Of a DNA stretch of 64,000 nt, positions 26,373 to 34,745 are shown piece after piece (position 1 is the first letter of the stretch; the number at the start of each line of letters is the position of its first letter). A program made the position numbers and the translations under genes. Below the pieces are notes generated by a model that ran no database searches, was not told the DNA's origin, and saw only the letters and a list, made by a program, of their open reading frames with translations. Origin of the DNA: JAFAZJ01 sp964437145 (GTDB lineage: Bacteria > Pseudomonadota > Alphaproteobacteria > Reyranellales > Reyranellaceae); the NCBI GenBank assembly GCA_964437145.1, contig CAYTFW010000010.1:4173-68172 (forward strand). The letters are read 5' to 3'.

Positions 26373-27623
26373 TCAACGCCTCGCTCTTTCGAACTTCTCG
26401 GCTTTGACGGTCACGATCGATGTGAACCAACTCGCCATGCTTGCCGCGTTCATATCCGACCAATCGGGAATGTCGGTCACCAGCGCTCGGCCGAGTTGCT
26501 GGCCGAGAAGGACGAGCCCATTGTTGACCTCGGTGCGATCCAGGCTCCAGTGCTCGAGCGCGCGATCGACCGACGCCGCCGAGCTCAGCGCATCGCCCAG
26601 GGTGATCGCGTCGTTCATGGCCTTGAGGGCACCTGCGGCGCTGTGCGGGCGAGCAAAGGCGCCCGCGTCGCCGGCCAGGCAAATCCGGCCGCGAACATAG
26701 GCCGGCACCATGCAGTCATAAATGGCGTAGGCGAACGTGTTCTCCGCCTTGTCGACGATGTCGGCGTAGTATGTCGGCAGGCGGTCTCGGGCCATCGCCT
26801 TCAATCGCTGCTCTGTCCCTGGCGGCATGCTGCCGGGTGGCAGCGATCCTTCATGGCGCCGGCCATCGCGGCCAGTCATGAAATCGTTCAAGTCCCGGGC
26901 TGGGACCGGCAGATAGAGCCCCCAGTTCACGAGCCGCTTGCCGATTGCCGTCTGTCCACCGGGATCGGGCACGAAATAGAAGATCCCGTGGCCGCCGGGA
27001 AAGCCGAGGCACCTTATGCCCTGGTCCATCGGCTGGGAGTCGGCGAGGCCGCTCTCCGGCAGGGAACCGCGCCACAGGACGTAGCCCGCATAGCTGACCG
27101 ATGTTTCGGGGAACAGTGCGCGGCGGCCCAGCGATCCATAGCCGTCGGCGCACACCACGAGATTGAACTCGAGCGTCGCTCCATCGGCCAGCTCGATCTC
27201 GACCCGGTCGTCGCCGTGCTGCCGCAAGGCCGTGACCCGGTGAGCCGTTCGATAGACGCCGTCGGGCACGCGCTTGCGTAGATTGCGATACAAGCTGCCC
27301 CAGTTGAGCAGTTCGACGCGCATCGGCTGGTCCCAGGCGACAAAGCCATGCCGCTGCGTGTCCGGCGTGCGCCACATGCGCTTGATCGTGTGCGATTGGA
27401 AGTGCGGGAATTCGGCGTCGATCAGGTCCCGTGCGACGAGGGTCTCGATGACCGAAGGCGGGACCGCGATACCCGCCCCGCGATCCTTGAGCTCCTCGCC
27501 GGTGCGCTCGAACAGCGTCACGGCACAACCCAATCGACAGAGTTCGATGGCCGCGGCGCAGCCGGCGATCGAGCCGCCGATGACGGCCACGTTGAGCCCC
27601 ACGGCGGATGCGGCACTAGACAT
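26373..27623 (-). CDS. FAD-dependent monooxygenase (salicylate-hydroxylase/PHBH-like group A)
   Basis: A 416-residue flavoprotein. VAVIGGSIAGCAAAIELCRLG (residues about 12-32, GxGxxG variant GGSIAG) binds FAD, and RICLAGDAGAFARPHSAAGA is the second FAD motif. The DG motif is VVCADGYGS. It would hydroxylate an aromatic or heterocyclic substrate using NAD(P)H and oxygen. AAGGGG upstream of the ATG at 27623 fixes the start. Its neighbours are an oxidoreductase and a LysR gene, suggesting a small regulated unit. Confidence 0.88.
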   Translation of the reverse strand: MSSAASAVGLNVAVIGGSIAGCAAAIELCRLGCAVTLFERTGEELKDRGAGIAVPPSVIETLVARDLIDAEFPHFQSHTIKRMWRTPDTQRHGFVAWDQPMRVELLNWGSLYRNLRKRVPDGVYRTAHRVTALRQHGDDRVEIELADGATLEFNLVVCADGYGSLGRRALFPETSVSYAGYVLWRGSLPESGLADSQPMDQGIRCLGFPGGHGIFYFVPDPGGQTAIGKRLVNWGLYLPVPARDLNDFMTGRDGRRHEGSLPPGSMPPGTEQRLKAMARDRLPTYYADIVDKAENTFAYAIYDCMVPAYVRGRICLAGDAGAFARPHSAAGALKAMNDAITLGDALSSAASVDRALEHWSLDRTEVNNGLVLLGQQLGRALVTDIPDWSDMNAASMASWFTSIVTVKAEKFERARR

Positions 27624-27682
27624 CTTGACCCCTTCGGATCGCTGCAATGACGGGTGCCGACCCGGACGCGGCCGGTCCCGGA

Positions 27683-28324
27683 CTAGGAAGAACGGGCCAC
27701 GAGCGCGCCGAAGGCCCAGTTCCGCCCCCGCCCGCGAAGGAGCGCCTGGTTGATCCATACCATGCCGAAGGGCTCCAGCAGACGGGCCTTGCCGATGTCG
27801 CCGGCATCGAGCGGCTCGAAGCCCAGATCCGACAGCAGACCGGCCGTTGTCGTTTTCGCCCCCGCATCATTGCCCGCCATGAACATGACGGGGCGGGACG
27901 GAAGCGAGGTGTTGTCGGCCATCATCTCGGCCCCGACCTGGTTCAGCGTCTTCACGACGCGGGCTTGCGGCAACCAGGACTGCACCGCTTCGCCGCCGGA
28001 TGTCGTGAAGCCACGATCCAATCCGAGCGCTCCCTCGATCATGGCCAGGGGGTTGGTGCAATCGATGACGATCTTGCCAGCCAACGAACCAAGCGCCTTG
28101 ATGCTCGCCTCCGCGTTCCGCCAGGGCAGGGACAGCACGACAACCTCGGCCGCGGCGGCCGCTTCGGCGGGAGGCGATGCCGTCGCATTGAGCTTGGCAC
28201 AGATCTCGACGACGTCGGGCTTCGAGACGTCGCGCACGCCGAACAAGAGCTGATGGCCCGATCGGGACCATCCCCGTCCGAGCGCCTTGCCCACATTGCC
28301 GGCTCCGATGATCGCGATCTTCAC
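27683..28324 (-). CDS. NADP oxidoreductase, coenzyme F420-dependent-type fold (NADPH-dependent F420 reductase-like)
   Basis: A 213-residue Rossmann protein beginning KIAIIGAGNVGKALGRGW, followed by FGVRDVSKPD, VVVLSLPWRNAEAS and VIDCTNPL, then RVVKTLNQVGAE. This is the pattern of F420:NADPH oxidoreductase-like proteins present in organisms without F420, of which the real cofactor partner is unknown. It is the first gene of the unit divergent from LysR and the likely LysR target. The monooxygenase follows after 59 bases. Confidence 0.85.
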   Translation of the reverse strand: MKIAIIGAGNVGKALGRGWSRSGHQLLFGVRDVSKPDVVEICAKLNATASPPAEAAAAAEVVVLSLPWRNAEASIKALGSLAGKIVIDCTNPLAMIEGALGLDRGFTTSGGEAVQSWLPQARVVKTLNQVGAEMMADNTSLPSRPVMFMAGNDAGAKTTTAGLLSDLGFEPLDAGDIGKARLLEPFGMVWINQALLRGRGRNWAFGALVARSS

Positions 28325-28438
28325 TGCCGATCTCCTTCATGCTCGGCCGCGGGCGGGAGCCGCGGACCGCCTTCGACGCGACCACGTCAACCGATCGGCG
28401 ACGGAGGTGTTTTCGTTCTGGTAGCGTTCAATACAAGA

Positions 28439-28458
28439 GTGATATCTACATCCATCAC
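28439..28458. promoter_or_regulatory. Putative LysR-type operator dyad
   Basis: GTGAT-N10-ATCAC forms a 20-bp interrupted dyad in the divergent region between the NADP-oxidoreductase gene and the lysR gene, 33 bases before the lysR start. This is the usual place for a LysR regulator to bind and control both promoters. Contact residues cannot be assigned from sequence alone. Confidence 0.4.
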
Positions 28459-28490
28459 ATCGATCCAAGCGAATTCCATTCATCTTCGAT

Positions 28491-29426
28491 ATGAGTGATT
28501 TCAATCTCCGCCAGCTCGATCTCGCCCTCTTGCTGGTATTCAGCGAGGCGATGCGCCTGCGCAAGCTGACGCTGGTCGCCCAGCGTCTCGGATTGACCCA
28601 GTCGGCCGTGAGCCACTCGCTGAAGCGGCTGAGGTCGGCGCTGGGCGACGAGCTCTTCCTGCGGCGCCCCTTTGGCGTCGAGCCGACCCGTCGCGCGCTC
28701 GACATGGCGGATCGGGTCGAGCGCATTCTCTCGCTCAGTCGAGGTCTGGTCGAAGGGGAGGACCAATTCGACGCCGCCCGGAGCCAGCGGCTCTTTCGCA
28801 TCGCGGGCGCGGATCAGCACATCGCCCTGATCGCGCCGACGCTGATCGGCCTCGTTCGACGCGCGGCGCCGGGCATCCGCTTGAGCTTCAGGCCCCAATT
28901 GCGCCAGGACGCCATTCAGGCTCTCGGCAATGGCGACCTCGATGTCGCATTGGGGTTGTTGAAAGCGCCGGGGACCGACTTCGAGTTGCGCAAGCTCTAT
29001 GATGAGAACTATCTCGTGCTGGCGCGGGAGAACCATCCCGCCATCAAGCGCGAATTGACGATGAAGGCATATCTCGGCCTGGACCACATCCTGGTCTCGT
29101 TCGACGGCAGCCTGAAGGGGATCGTCGACGAGGCCCTCGGAAAGGCCGGGAAATCACGGCGTGTCGTCGCCGCGGTACCGTCGTTCTTTCCGGCCTTCGC
29201 CGTGGTCGCGGCGTCCGATGCTGTGGCGACCGTACCAGCGAGGATGGCGGAGCTCTATCGCGGCAGGTTCGACCTGAAATGCCACCGACCGCCCCTCGAG
29301 CTTCGGTCATTCCCGGTCAATGCGCTCTGGCATCGCCGCAACAGCAACGACTTGGCGCTCAAGTGGCTGCTCGAGAAGCTCGAGGTTTGCGTCAGGCCCA
29401 TCGACAAGACCTGGCAAAAGCGCTGA
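28491..29426 (+). CDS. LysR-family transcriptional regulator
   Basis: The 311-residue regulator has a LysR winged helix at residues 5-64 (AQRLGLTQSAVSHSLKRLRSALGDELFLRR) in part: LTQSAVSHSLKRLR, and an effector domain from about 90 on (LRQDAIQALGNGDLDVALG). It resembles NodD/NahR-like regulators in length and in FLRRPFGVEPT. It is divergent from the oxidoreductase-monooxygenase pair, so it probably responds to their substrate. It is the last chromosomal gene before the tRNA used as insertion site. Confidence 0.9.
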   Translation: MSDFNLRQLDLALLLVFSEAMRLRKLTLVAQRLGLTQSAVSHSLKRLRSALGDELFLRRPFGVEPTRRALDMADRVERILSLSRGLVEGEDQFDAARSQRLFRIAGADQHIALIAPTLIGLVRRAAPGIRLSFRPQLRQDAIQALGNGDLDVALGLLKAPGTDFELRKLYDENYLVLARENHPAIKRELTMKAYLGLDHILVSFDGSLKGIVDEALGKAGKSRRVVAAVPSFFPAFAVVAASDAVATVPARMAELYRGRFDLKCHRPPLELRSFPVNALWHRRNSNDLALKWLLEKLEVCVRPIDKTWQKR

Positions 29427-29523
29427 ACGTGGCGCTGCCGCCGCCTCCCCGCCCGTGCCATGGTCGGCCGGACCGGGGTTGCGCGGCAGGGATTCATGGC
29501 CTAAAAGCCCGGCTCCGGCCTCC

Positions 29524-29599
29524 GCCCCCTTCGTCTAGAGGCCTAGGACGCGGCCCTCTCAAGGCTGAAACACGGGTTCGAATCCCGTAGGGGGCGCCA
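29524..29599 (+). tRNA. tRNA-Glu (anticodon CUC)
   Basis: A complete 76-base cloverleaf. The acceptor stem pairs 29524-29530 with 29589-29595. The D stem is GTC/GAC, and the anticodon arm 29551-29567 has loop CTCTCAA with anticodon CTC at 29558-29560. The T arm is ACGGG-TTCGAAT-CCCGT. CCA is encoded (29597-29599). It reads GAG codons. Its 3' half, from the anticodon stem on, is repeated at 43030-43080, marking it as the integration site of the island; the gene itself is intact. Confidence 0.96.
29549..29599 (+). repeat. attL: 51-bp direct repeat within tRNA-Glu
   Basis: Bases 29549-29599, from the anticodon stem to CCA, are identical to 43030-43080. Just outside the repeat the two sites differ. 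This is the classical tRNA 3'-end attachment core of tyrosine integrases. The copy here completes the functional tRNA. Confidence 0.92.
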
Positions 29600-29634
29600 A
29601 TGATTTCAGAGACTTAGTGTCTTCATTGGCTGTC

Positions 29635-29643
29635 GTGTCCAAC
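29635..29643 (+). other. Left-end copy of the integrase arm-type motif GTGTCCAAC
   Basis: GTGTCCAAC lies 36 bases inside attL. The same 9-mer occurs twice near attR, with close variants. Its presence at both ends supports a role as an integrase or excisionase arm site. It is also just upstream of the HEPN gene start. Confidence 0.5.
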
Positions 29644-29645
29644 AA

Positions 29646-30410
29646 ATGGCCAATAAGAAATCCCTGATCCCTGCTGCTGCTGCTGTAGCGCCCAAGCCGT
29701 CCGCAAAGCGCAAATCTCGATTGCGGGGCAAACAGCGGATATCCGGAGAGCTGGCCCGCCGCCGACTTCGTCAGATGGCCGAGAAGACTGGCGAAGACGT
29801 CCGCATGGCCTTGCAGTTCGAGGCGGCAATGGAAGCCGCGAACGACACCCTCCGTTCAGCTGGGAAGCACCGGGGAAATGGGGCGCATACGACGAATACG
29901 ATCCGGCTTGCCTTGGCCGTGCAGGTCTCTCTTGTCGTCGCGCGGCTCTTTGACAAGGGAAGCGCCCGATGGGCTCACAATGCGAAGGACATCTCTTCGA
30001 TTCCCCTGATGATCCGACTGCTGAGGCAAGACAGGTGCAGGCGATCGATGCTCGTGGCCGCCAGTAAATGGCCCGGGCAAGCTTTAACCGGCGAGGCTGC
30101 GTGCCAGGCCGCAATCGATCAAGCGCGCGGCTTATATCGCCGACTTGCCCAACACCCCTATTTGTTGGCCTTGCGCCGCGTGAAGTCCTACCGGAACAAC
30201 GCCACTGCTCACACGATGCGTGAGAAGAAGGCGATCGTTCCCCGGTTCAAGGATCTGACGCTTCTCGTGGACTTGGCTCGGGACATCACCGCGGCCGTCG
30301 ATCTCGCTGTGCTAGGCCACACCAGCGCGCTTCTGGAATCCGAGCGCCAGTATCGTGCGGATGGTGAGGTCTTCTGGCGTCGAGCGCTTGGGCAAGGCGC
30401 TCCAAAGTGA
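29646..30410 (+). CDS. AbiU2-like HEPN-domain protein (putative abortive-infection RNase)
   Basis: A 254-residue protein with a basic N-terminal tail (residues 1-40, rich in Lys/Arg) and an all-helical body. VSLVVARLFDKG (95-106) and ISSIPLMIRLLRQD (116-129) match the AbiU2-type HEPN layout. YRNNATAHT (182-190) supplies the RNase motif R-x5-H (Arg183, His189). HEPN proteins cleave RNA and act in abortive infection and toxin-antitoxin systems. No nucleotidyltransferase antitoxin is adjacent. The gene starts 46 bases after the tRNA, a position typical of island cargo. No strong ribosome site is seen; ATG 29646 is the first in frame. Confidence 0.6.
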   Translation: MANKKSLIPAAAAVAPKPSAKRKSRLRGKQRISGELARRRLRQMAEKTGEDVRMALQFEAAMEAANDTLRSAGKHRGNGAHTTNTIRLALAVQVSLVVARLFDKGSARWAHNAKDISSIPLMIRLLRQDRCRRSMLVAASKWPGQALTGEAACQAAIDQARGLYRRLAQHPYLLALRRVKSYRNNATAHTMREKKAIVPRFKDLTLLVDLARDITAAVDLAVLGHTSALLESERQYRADGEVFWRRALGQGAPK

Positions 30411-30412
30411 AA

Positions 30413-30430
30413 GGGCGGCCGGAGCCGCCC
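30413..30430. terminator. GC-rich hairpin between convergent cargo genes
   Basis: GGGCGGC-CGGA-GCCGCCC is a perfect 7-bp stem three bases after the HEPN stop, followed by tccctgt. It can end transcription from the left gene; there is no clear U-run, so efficiency is uncertain. Confidence 0.55.
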
Positions 30431-30486
30431 TCCCTGTGGAGATGGTGCAGGCCGTCCGCCTCGCGCCGACCAGGTTGCACATAGCA

Positions 30487-31374
30487 TCACTCGGCGTCTC
30501 GCTCCCGAACCGCAGCTAGGACAAAATCGATCCAACGCGGCGAGCCGCTGAACAGCTCACCTCGAAACTCGCCGCCCCGAAGAACGCCGACGTCGATCGG
30601 AGTCCGGTCACACGCCAGTTCCGCGGTTATTGTGTTCAAGCCCTCGCTGCGCCGACTCAATTCGGAGATGTAGGCTGCACGAGCTGCGACGCAGTCCGGG
30701 CTGCTGGGTTGACCAACTGCGATGAACATATCGAGGACACCGTCCACCGCCGAAATGACGTCCTCGCAGTGTTCACCTTCACCCGCCGCGTAGGCATCTT
30801 GCACCGCCCTCCAGATGGGGTAGACGGCCGCCACACTTCGGGGGCCGATAACCTCGGCGAGCGCCCGATGGACACGCCGGTAGTACTCCGGCGCGCGCTC
30901 CGATCCCCATGAACTGGAGCTATCAGCCCATCGATCTGCAATCGGCCGAACGATATCCAGCAGGGTCCTCACCGCCGGAATGTCGCTCGGAGCGAGCGCA
31001 CCTGAATTGGTGTCGATGTCGACGGGACGCGAGAAGTCCGCGCGCCGTCGCTTCACCCACTGGATCCTCTTCACCCACTCGACCTCCGCGTCGAAGTGCC
31101 GAGCTTCGTTGTAGACAAACTGGAGGTCGCAGGTGCCGCCGCTTCCGAGCATCACAGTGTGGATCAGCGGCTCCGGCTTCCCGACTAACTTCACAAGGCA
31201 ATCCCACCCCACGTGGTTCTGCCAGACGGGATCCGGCTCACGACTAACGAAGACCGCATCTCCATCGCAGTACACCGGGTCGTAGATGTCGCCACGAATC
31301 TCGAACGCAGTCAGTGCGATGTACGATTCCGAAAGAATGTTGGCTGGGCTCATGATGTTCATCCCGTCAGGCAT
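30487..31374 (-). CDS. Unknown cargo protein with S24/LexA-like N-terminal fold
   Basis: The 295-residue protein has no family I can name with confidence. Residues 15-110 follow the order of a LexA/S24 C-terminal domain: RGDIYDPVYCDGDAVFVS, VGWDCLVKLVGKPEPLIHTV, then LQFVYNEARHF and VEWVKRIQWV. The GDS(M) serine is replaced (GDIY) and the catalytic Lys is not clear, and there is no helix-turn-helix, so it would be a binding or sensor domain rather than a self-cleaving repressor. Residues 115-295 are mainly helical. GGGAGG precedes the ATG. It is convergent with the HEPN gene. Confidence 0.55.
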   Translation of the reverse strand: MPDGMNIMSPANILSESYIALTAFEIRGDIYDPVYCDGDAVFVSREPDPVWQNHVGWDCLVKLVGKPEPLIHTVMLGSGGTCDLQFVYNEARHFDAEVEWVKRIQWVKRRRADFSRPVDIDTNSGALAPSDIPAVRTLLDIVRPIADRWADSSSSWGSERAPEYYRRVHRALAEVIGPRSVAAVYPIWRAVQDAYAAGEGEHCEDVISAVDGVLDMFIAVGQPSSPDCVAARAAYISELSRRSEGLNTITAELACDRTPIDVGVLRGGEFRGELFSGSPRWIDFVLAAVRERDAE

Positions 31375-31896
31375 TGATTCCTCCCATGGTGATCGCGCCG
31401 ATCGGCGCGCCAGCGAATTCCCAGCCGCGATGGCGGGGTTGCTCGCAAGGGTGGTTATGCCTGAGGTCAGCGCGCGTGCGCGCGCATGGTCGTGCAGCGT
31501 TGATCATAGTCATCGGTAGGCTCTTCGGTTGACGGCTTTCCACGGCCGTTGCCGGTGACGGACCGGCAGCCGGGAGTTGGAAACCTGCCGAAGAGACAGG
31601 CCGATGCGCTTTTAAGCTTTCGCTCTGGACAGCACGCGTCGCTCCCGGCCAAGATGGCCGAGTTGACGCGCCCGCCAAGGCGCAGTCGGCAGCAAAGCCC
31701 CGCCAAAGGCGGCTGCATTCGGTAGGTCCAACCGACGCCAATCGGAGGACCACCTATCTTCGATCCGGGTTTCCAAGCCCACAGATACGCTACCACGGTC
31801 GGCCGTCGCAGCAAAGCTAGGCGCACCGCCGTGTGTTTAATTCACAGCTCCCCCACCCCGCCCAGGGCTGGCCCGGTAGACGTTGATTGAGAACTT
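31375..31896. other. 522-bp gap with hairpins; no convincing gene
   Basis: Open frames here give low-complexity Arg/Pro/Cys-rich products with no ribosome site, so I call no gene. Structured parts include GCCGGT-GACGG-ACCGGC around 31546-31562 and CGGCAG/CTGCCG arms about 31558-31591. The stretch lies upstream of the S24-like gene (read leftward), so it could be its long leader or a repeat relic. Confidence 0.4.
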
Positions 31897-32364
31897 TTAG
31901 AAGGAAGCATCCCCGCATTCGATACCGGTGCCCGGCGCCGCATGGCCGGAAATTCGAAAGCAGGCTCGGACGCTGCGCTTGGTCTTATCGACGACCCAAA
32001 TGACTTGCCCGTATGAAGCGGGGATTGTCCCTCCGGGCCCCTGCGTGACAATGTTGTAGCTACCCGCCCCAGCAAACGCCCGACCCCAGAGTATGCAACG
32101 AGCCAGCACCCGTCGCTGGTTATCGTTGTGAGGGGTTGCCTTATCGTAGTTGTGATCAAGGCTCGCAATGCACTCGTATATCTCGCTTGTCGCAGTATCG
32201 ACCAGTATTCCCCTTGAGGCGCAAGTTTCTAAAGTATTGCTGCCCGCTGCTTGTGTTTTGCATCCAAATGCCCACACAGAGGACATCATCCACTCAGCCG
32301 ATGCTTGCCGTGCGCCGATGCCGAGCATTGAAATTAACAACGAGACTAAGAAAAGTTTGCCCAC
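31897..32364 (-). CDS. Putative secreted six-cysteine protein of unknown function
   Basis: A 155-residue product with a Sec signal peptide (GKLFLVSLLISMLGIGARQASA, cleavage after residue 23). The mature part is about 132 residues with six cysteines in total (about residues 35, 48, 64, 90, 133 and 149), enough for three disulphides. The start is a GTG at 32364; AAAGG lies upstream. Base composition is visibly more AT-rich than the host. No family is recognised. Export to the periplasm suggests a role at the cell surface, such as superinfection exclusion, but this is only a guess. Confidence 0.5.
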   Translation of the reverse strand: MGKLFLVSLLISMLGIGARQASAEWMMSSVWAFGCKTQAAGSNTLETCASRGILVDTATSEIYECIASLDHNYDKATPHNDNQRRVLARCILWGRAFAGAGSYNIVTQGPGGTIPASYGQVIWVVDKTKRSVRACFRISGHAAPGTGIECGDASF

Positions 32365-32626
32365 GTTCGCCGCCTTTGCTCATGGGATTGCAGATTGCGG
32401 GCGTATGGTAATCGACTGATGGCAGTTGAGCCAGCAGCGAGACGATAGCCAAATCGCGCGCACCTCGACACTGACCCTGAATTTCTACCCGCTGGTGCAC
32501 GAAATCCTCGCCGCCACTCCAGTACCCTCCGGCCAACGAAGCGCGCCGGCGGACAGATTTCCCGCCCCAGCGCTCGACTTCGGCCCGGTTGTGGTCGACG
32601 ATCGGTCAACAACGGGGAGGCGGGCC

Positions 32627-34720
32627 ATGTGGGGATGGCTACGGCGGCTATTCGGCGGTGCCAGTCGCCCGGCGCCGCCGTCTGAGGCGAGCGGCCCGGT
32701 CTGGCGCAGTATCGAGATGCCGCCGAGCGTCGAGCCGGCCATCAACCCGGTGAGCGCAGCCTACCGCGCGTCGCTGTCGCCACCTCAGCACCTCACGCCG
32801 GCGCCCACGGGGGCGACTGCGCAGGTCGAACCGAGTGCGAAGCCGCCGCGGCGCATGTCGATCGCCGAGATCGCCGCAGCCGATGCCAGGGCATCGCTTG
32901 CGACGCGAAGGCCGGAGAACGTGCCGCCCGATCCCCCTCGCGGCGCGCCGCCTATGCTTCCAGCCCAGGCGCCGGACGCATCGCAGCTCGCCACGTGGAA
33001 TGACGATGTCTTGCCTGGCGCCGACAAGACTCGGCAATGCGCGCTGCTGATCGAATACGGTGACGCCTTCGGCGAAATCACGGTCCGGCCGATCGTCACA
33101 TTCGCCAGGCTATTCGACGGCTTCCAATGGTGGCTTGCGGCGTGGTGCGGGCTCCGCAGCGATTGGCGCACCTTCATTGTCGATCGCATTATCGCCATCA
33201 AGGAGCCCGCCTCCGCCAAGACGGACGTCACCGCGTGCCTGGTTGAGCTCGACGTGCTGCCGCGCGAGGCGCTGGAGCCGCCGCCAATTCGGATCCTCGC
33301 CGGCCAACAAGAGGCCTGGCCGGCGCATCGCGTCGGGTATGAGCTGCCTCCCGATCTCTTCGACTTGCCCAAGCTGTGGCCTGTGCGCCGGCGGGCACGG
33401 TTCCACTACACCGAGTCTGATGGCGTCAACGATACCGTCGAGGTTGAGATCGAGTCGGTAGGCGACCTGAACAACGGGACGGTGCTCGCCGAGGCACGTA
33501 GCAGGACGGGAGCGCCGCCCCGGTGGTTCCTGGCGCACCAGATCCGCGATTTCGTTGACCTCAGCACGAATACGGCCGTCGCTGATCCTGCGGCGTGGGC
33601 TTGGTCCATTGCGCACGAGTCGGCGGCATGGAAGGCGCACCAGGCTTTGCGCTCCGTCGAGGCCTCGCTCGATCTGCTGCTCTACATCGGCCGAGCCGAC
33701 GGCGCCTTGCGCGCCAACGAGCGAAAGGTGATCGCGGCCTGGGTGCTCGAGGAGACCGGCTGCGACCCTGAACTTCGCACTGCCATCGATGCGGCGATCA
33801 AGGAATGGGCGGCCGCCGGCGACGACGATGTTGACGCGTCGCTGCGGGAGTTGGCCGGAAAGCCCCTGGAGTGGCGCCGCGGCCTCATGGCGGCGATCGA
33901 AAGAGTCGCGGACGCTGGCACGAGCAAGAACGATGCGGACGAAGCCGCCGCCGTGGAACGGTTGCGGCGCGAGCTGGTCGGCGGGGATCAGGCCCGACCG
34001 GCGGCACCGGCCCCGGAACGGCTGGCGGACGCTTCGCCCTCGGCAGCGGCCGCAGCGCCGCCGCGACAGGCGCCAGCGCTGCCTATCGTCGACCCGGCCG
34101 ATCGACCGCGCATCCTGTTTGTCGACACCGAGACTACGGGAACCGCGAGCTACGATCGCATCGTGTCGCTGGGCATCGTCGAGACGCGCGCCGGCCGGTT
34201 CCATCAAACCGCGTGCTACCTCGTCTTCGATCCTCGCAAGGACAGTCATCCCGAGGCCGTTGCGATCCATGGCTGGGACGATTGGACGATGCGTCATCAG
34301 GATCTCTTCGCCGATCACGCCGAGTACCTTCATAGGCTTCTGTCGTCTGCCGATCTTCTCGTGATGCACAACGCTGCCTTCGATCTTCGATTCCTCAATC
34401 GGGAATTCCAGAAAGCCGGCCTGCCTGAGCTGACTGTCGAGACGCGCTGCACTATGCACCTGGCCCGCCAGCACTGGCCAGGCGAGCGCGCGTCGCTTGA
34501 TGCCTGCCTGGCCAGGATCGGACTTGCGCGAGCCTCACGGCGGCACGGCGCTTTCGAGGATGCATTCATGGCGATGAACTTGTTTCGCCATATGGCAGGC
34601 GCCTCGCTGCTCGAGCCGGCGGCGGAATGGCCTCAGCCCAGCAACTTCAACCTGCCGCCACCTCGACCCGATGGACCGCTGCCTCGACGGACCATCAAGA
34701 GGCGAGCTGTGCCGCAGTGA
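32627..34720 (+). CDS. WYL-WYL-TerB-DnaQ exonuclease fusion protein
   Basis: A 697-residue multidomain protein. After a Pro/Ala-rich linker (1-135), residues 138-195 form a WYL-like ligand domain (LLIEYGDAFGEITVRP ... WRTFIVDRI). Residues 257-315 look like a second WYL-type repeat (ARFHYTESDG ... RWFLAHQIRDFVD). Residues 341-448 are TerB-like (LLLYIGRADGALRANERKVI). Residues 495-668 are a DEDDh 3'-5' exonuclease with ExoI DTETTG (500-505), ExoII HNAAFD (581-586) and ExoIII RHGAFED (His640, Asp645), all catalytic residues present. GGGGAGG six bases before ATG 32627 decides the start over TTG 32426. WYL and TerB domains recur in defence and stress loci. Confidence 0.82.
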   Translation: MWGWLRRLFGGASRPAPPSEASGPVWRSIEMPPSVEPAINPVSAAYRASLSPPQHLTPAPTGATAQVEPSAKPPRRMSIAEIAAADARASLATRRPENVPPDPPRGAPPMLPAQAPDASQLATWNDDVLPGADKTRQCALLIEYGDAFGEITVRPIVTFARLFDGFQWWLAAWCGLRSDWRTFIVDRIIAIKEPASAKTDVTACLVELDVLPREALEPPPIRILAGQQEAWPAHRVGYELPPDLFDLPKLWPVRRRARFHYTESDGVNDTVEVEIESVGDLNNGTVLAEARSRTGAPPRWFLAHQIRDFVDLSTNTAVADPAAWAWSIAHESAAWKAHQALRSVEASLDLLLYIGRADGALRANERKVIAAWVLEETGCDPELRTAIDAAIKEWAAAGDDDVDASLRELAGKPLEWRRGLMAAIERVADAGTSKNDADEAAAVERLRRELVGGDQARPAAPAPERLADASPSAAAAAPPRQAPALPIVDPADRPRILFVDTETTGTASYDRIVSLGIVETRAGRFHQTACYLVFDPRKDSHPEAVAIHGWDDWTMRHQDLFADHAEYLHRLLSSADLLVMHNAAFDLRFLNREFQKAGLPELTVETRCTMHLARQHWPGERASLDACLARIGLARASRRHGAFEDAFMAMNLFRHMAGASLLEPAAEWPQPSNFNLPPPRPDGPLPRRTIKRRAVPQ

Positions 34721-34745
34721 GGCGATCGAGAACAGGAGACCAGCC

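Noticed and set aside
31467..31826. A 119-residue cysteine-rich minus-strand protein.
   Set aside because: No ribosome site, unusual composition, and it covers inverted repeats. It looks like a chance translation of structured non-coding DNA.
32426..32626. N-terminal extension of the exonuclease fusion from a TTG start.
   Set aside because: GGGGAGG at 32614-32620 is correctly spaced to the ATG at 32627, and the extension has no domain features.
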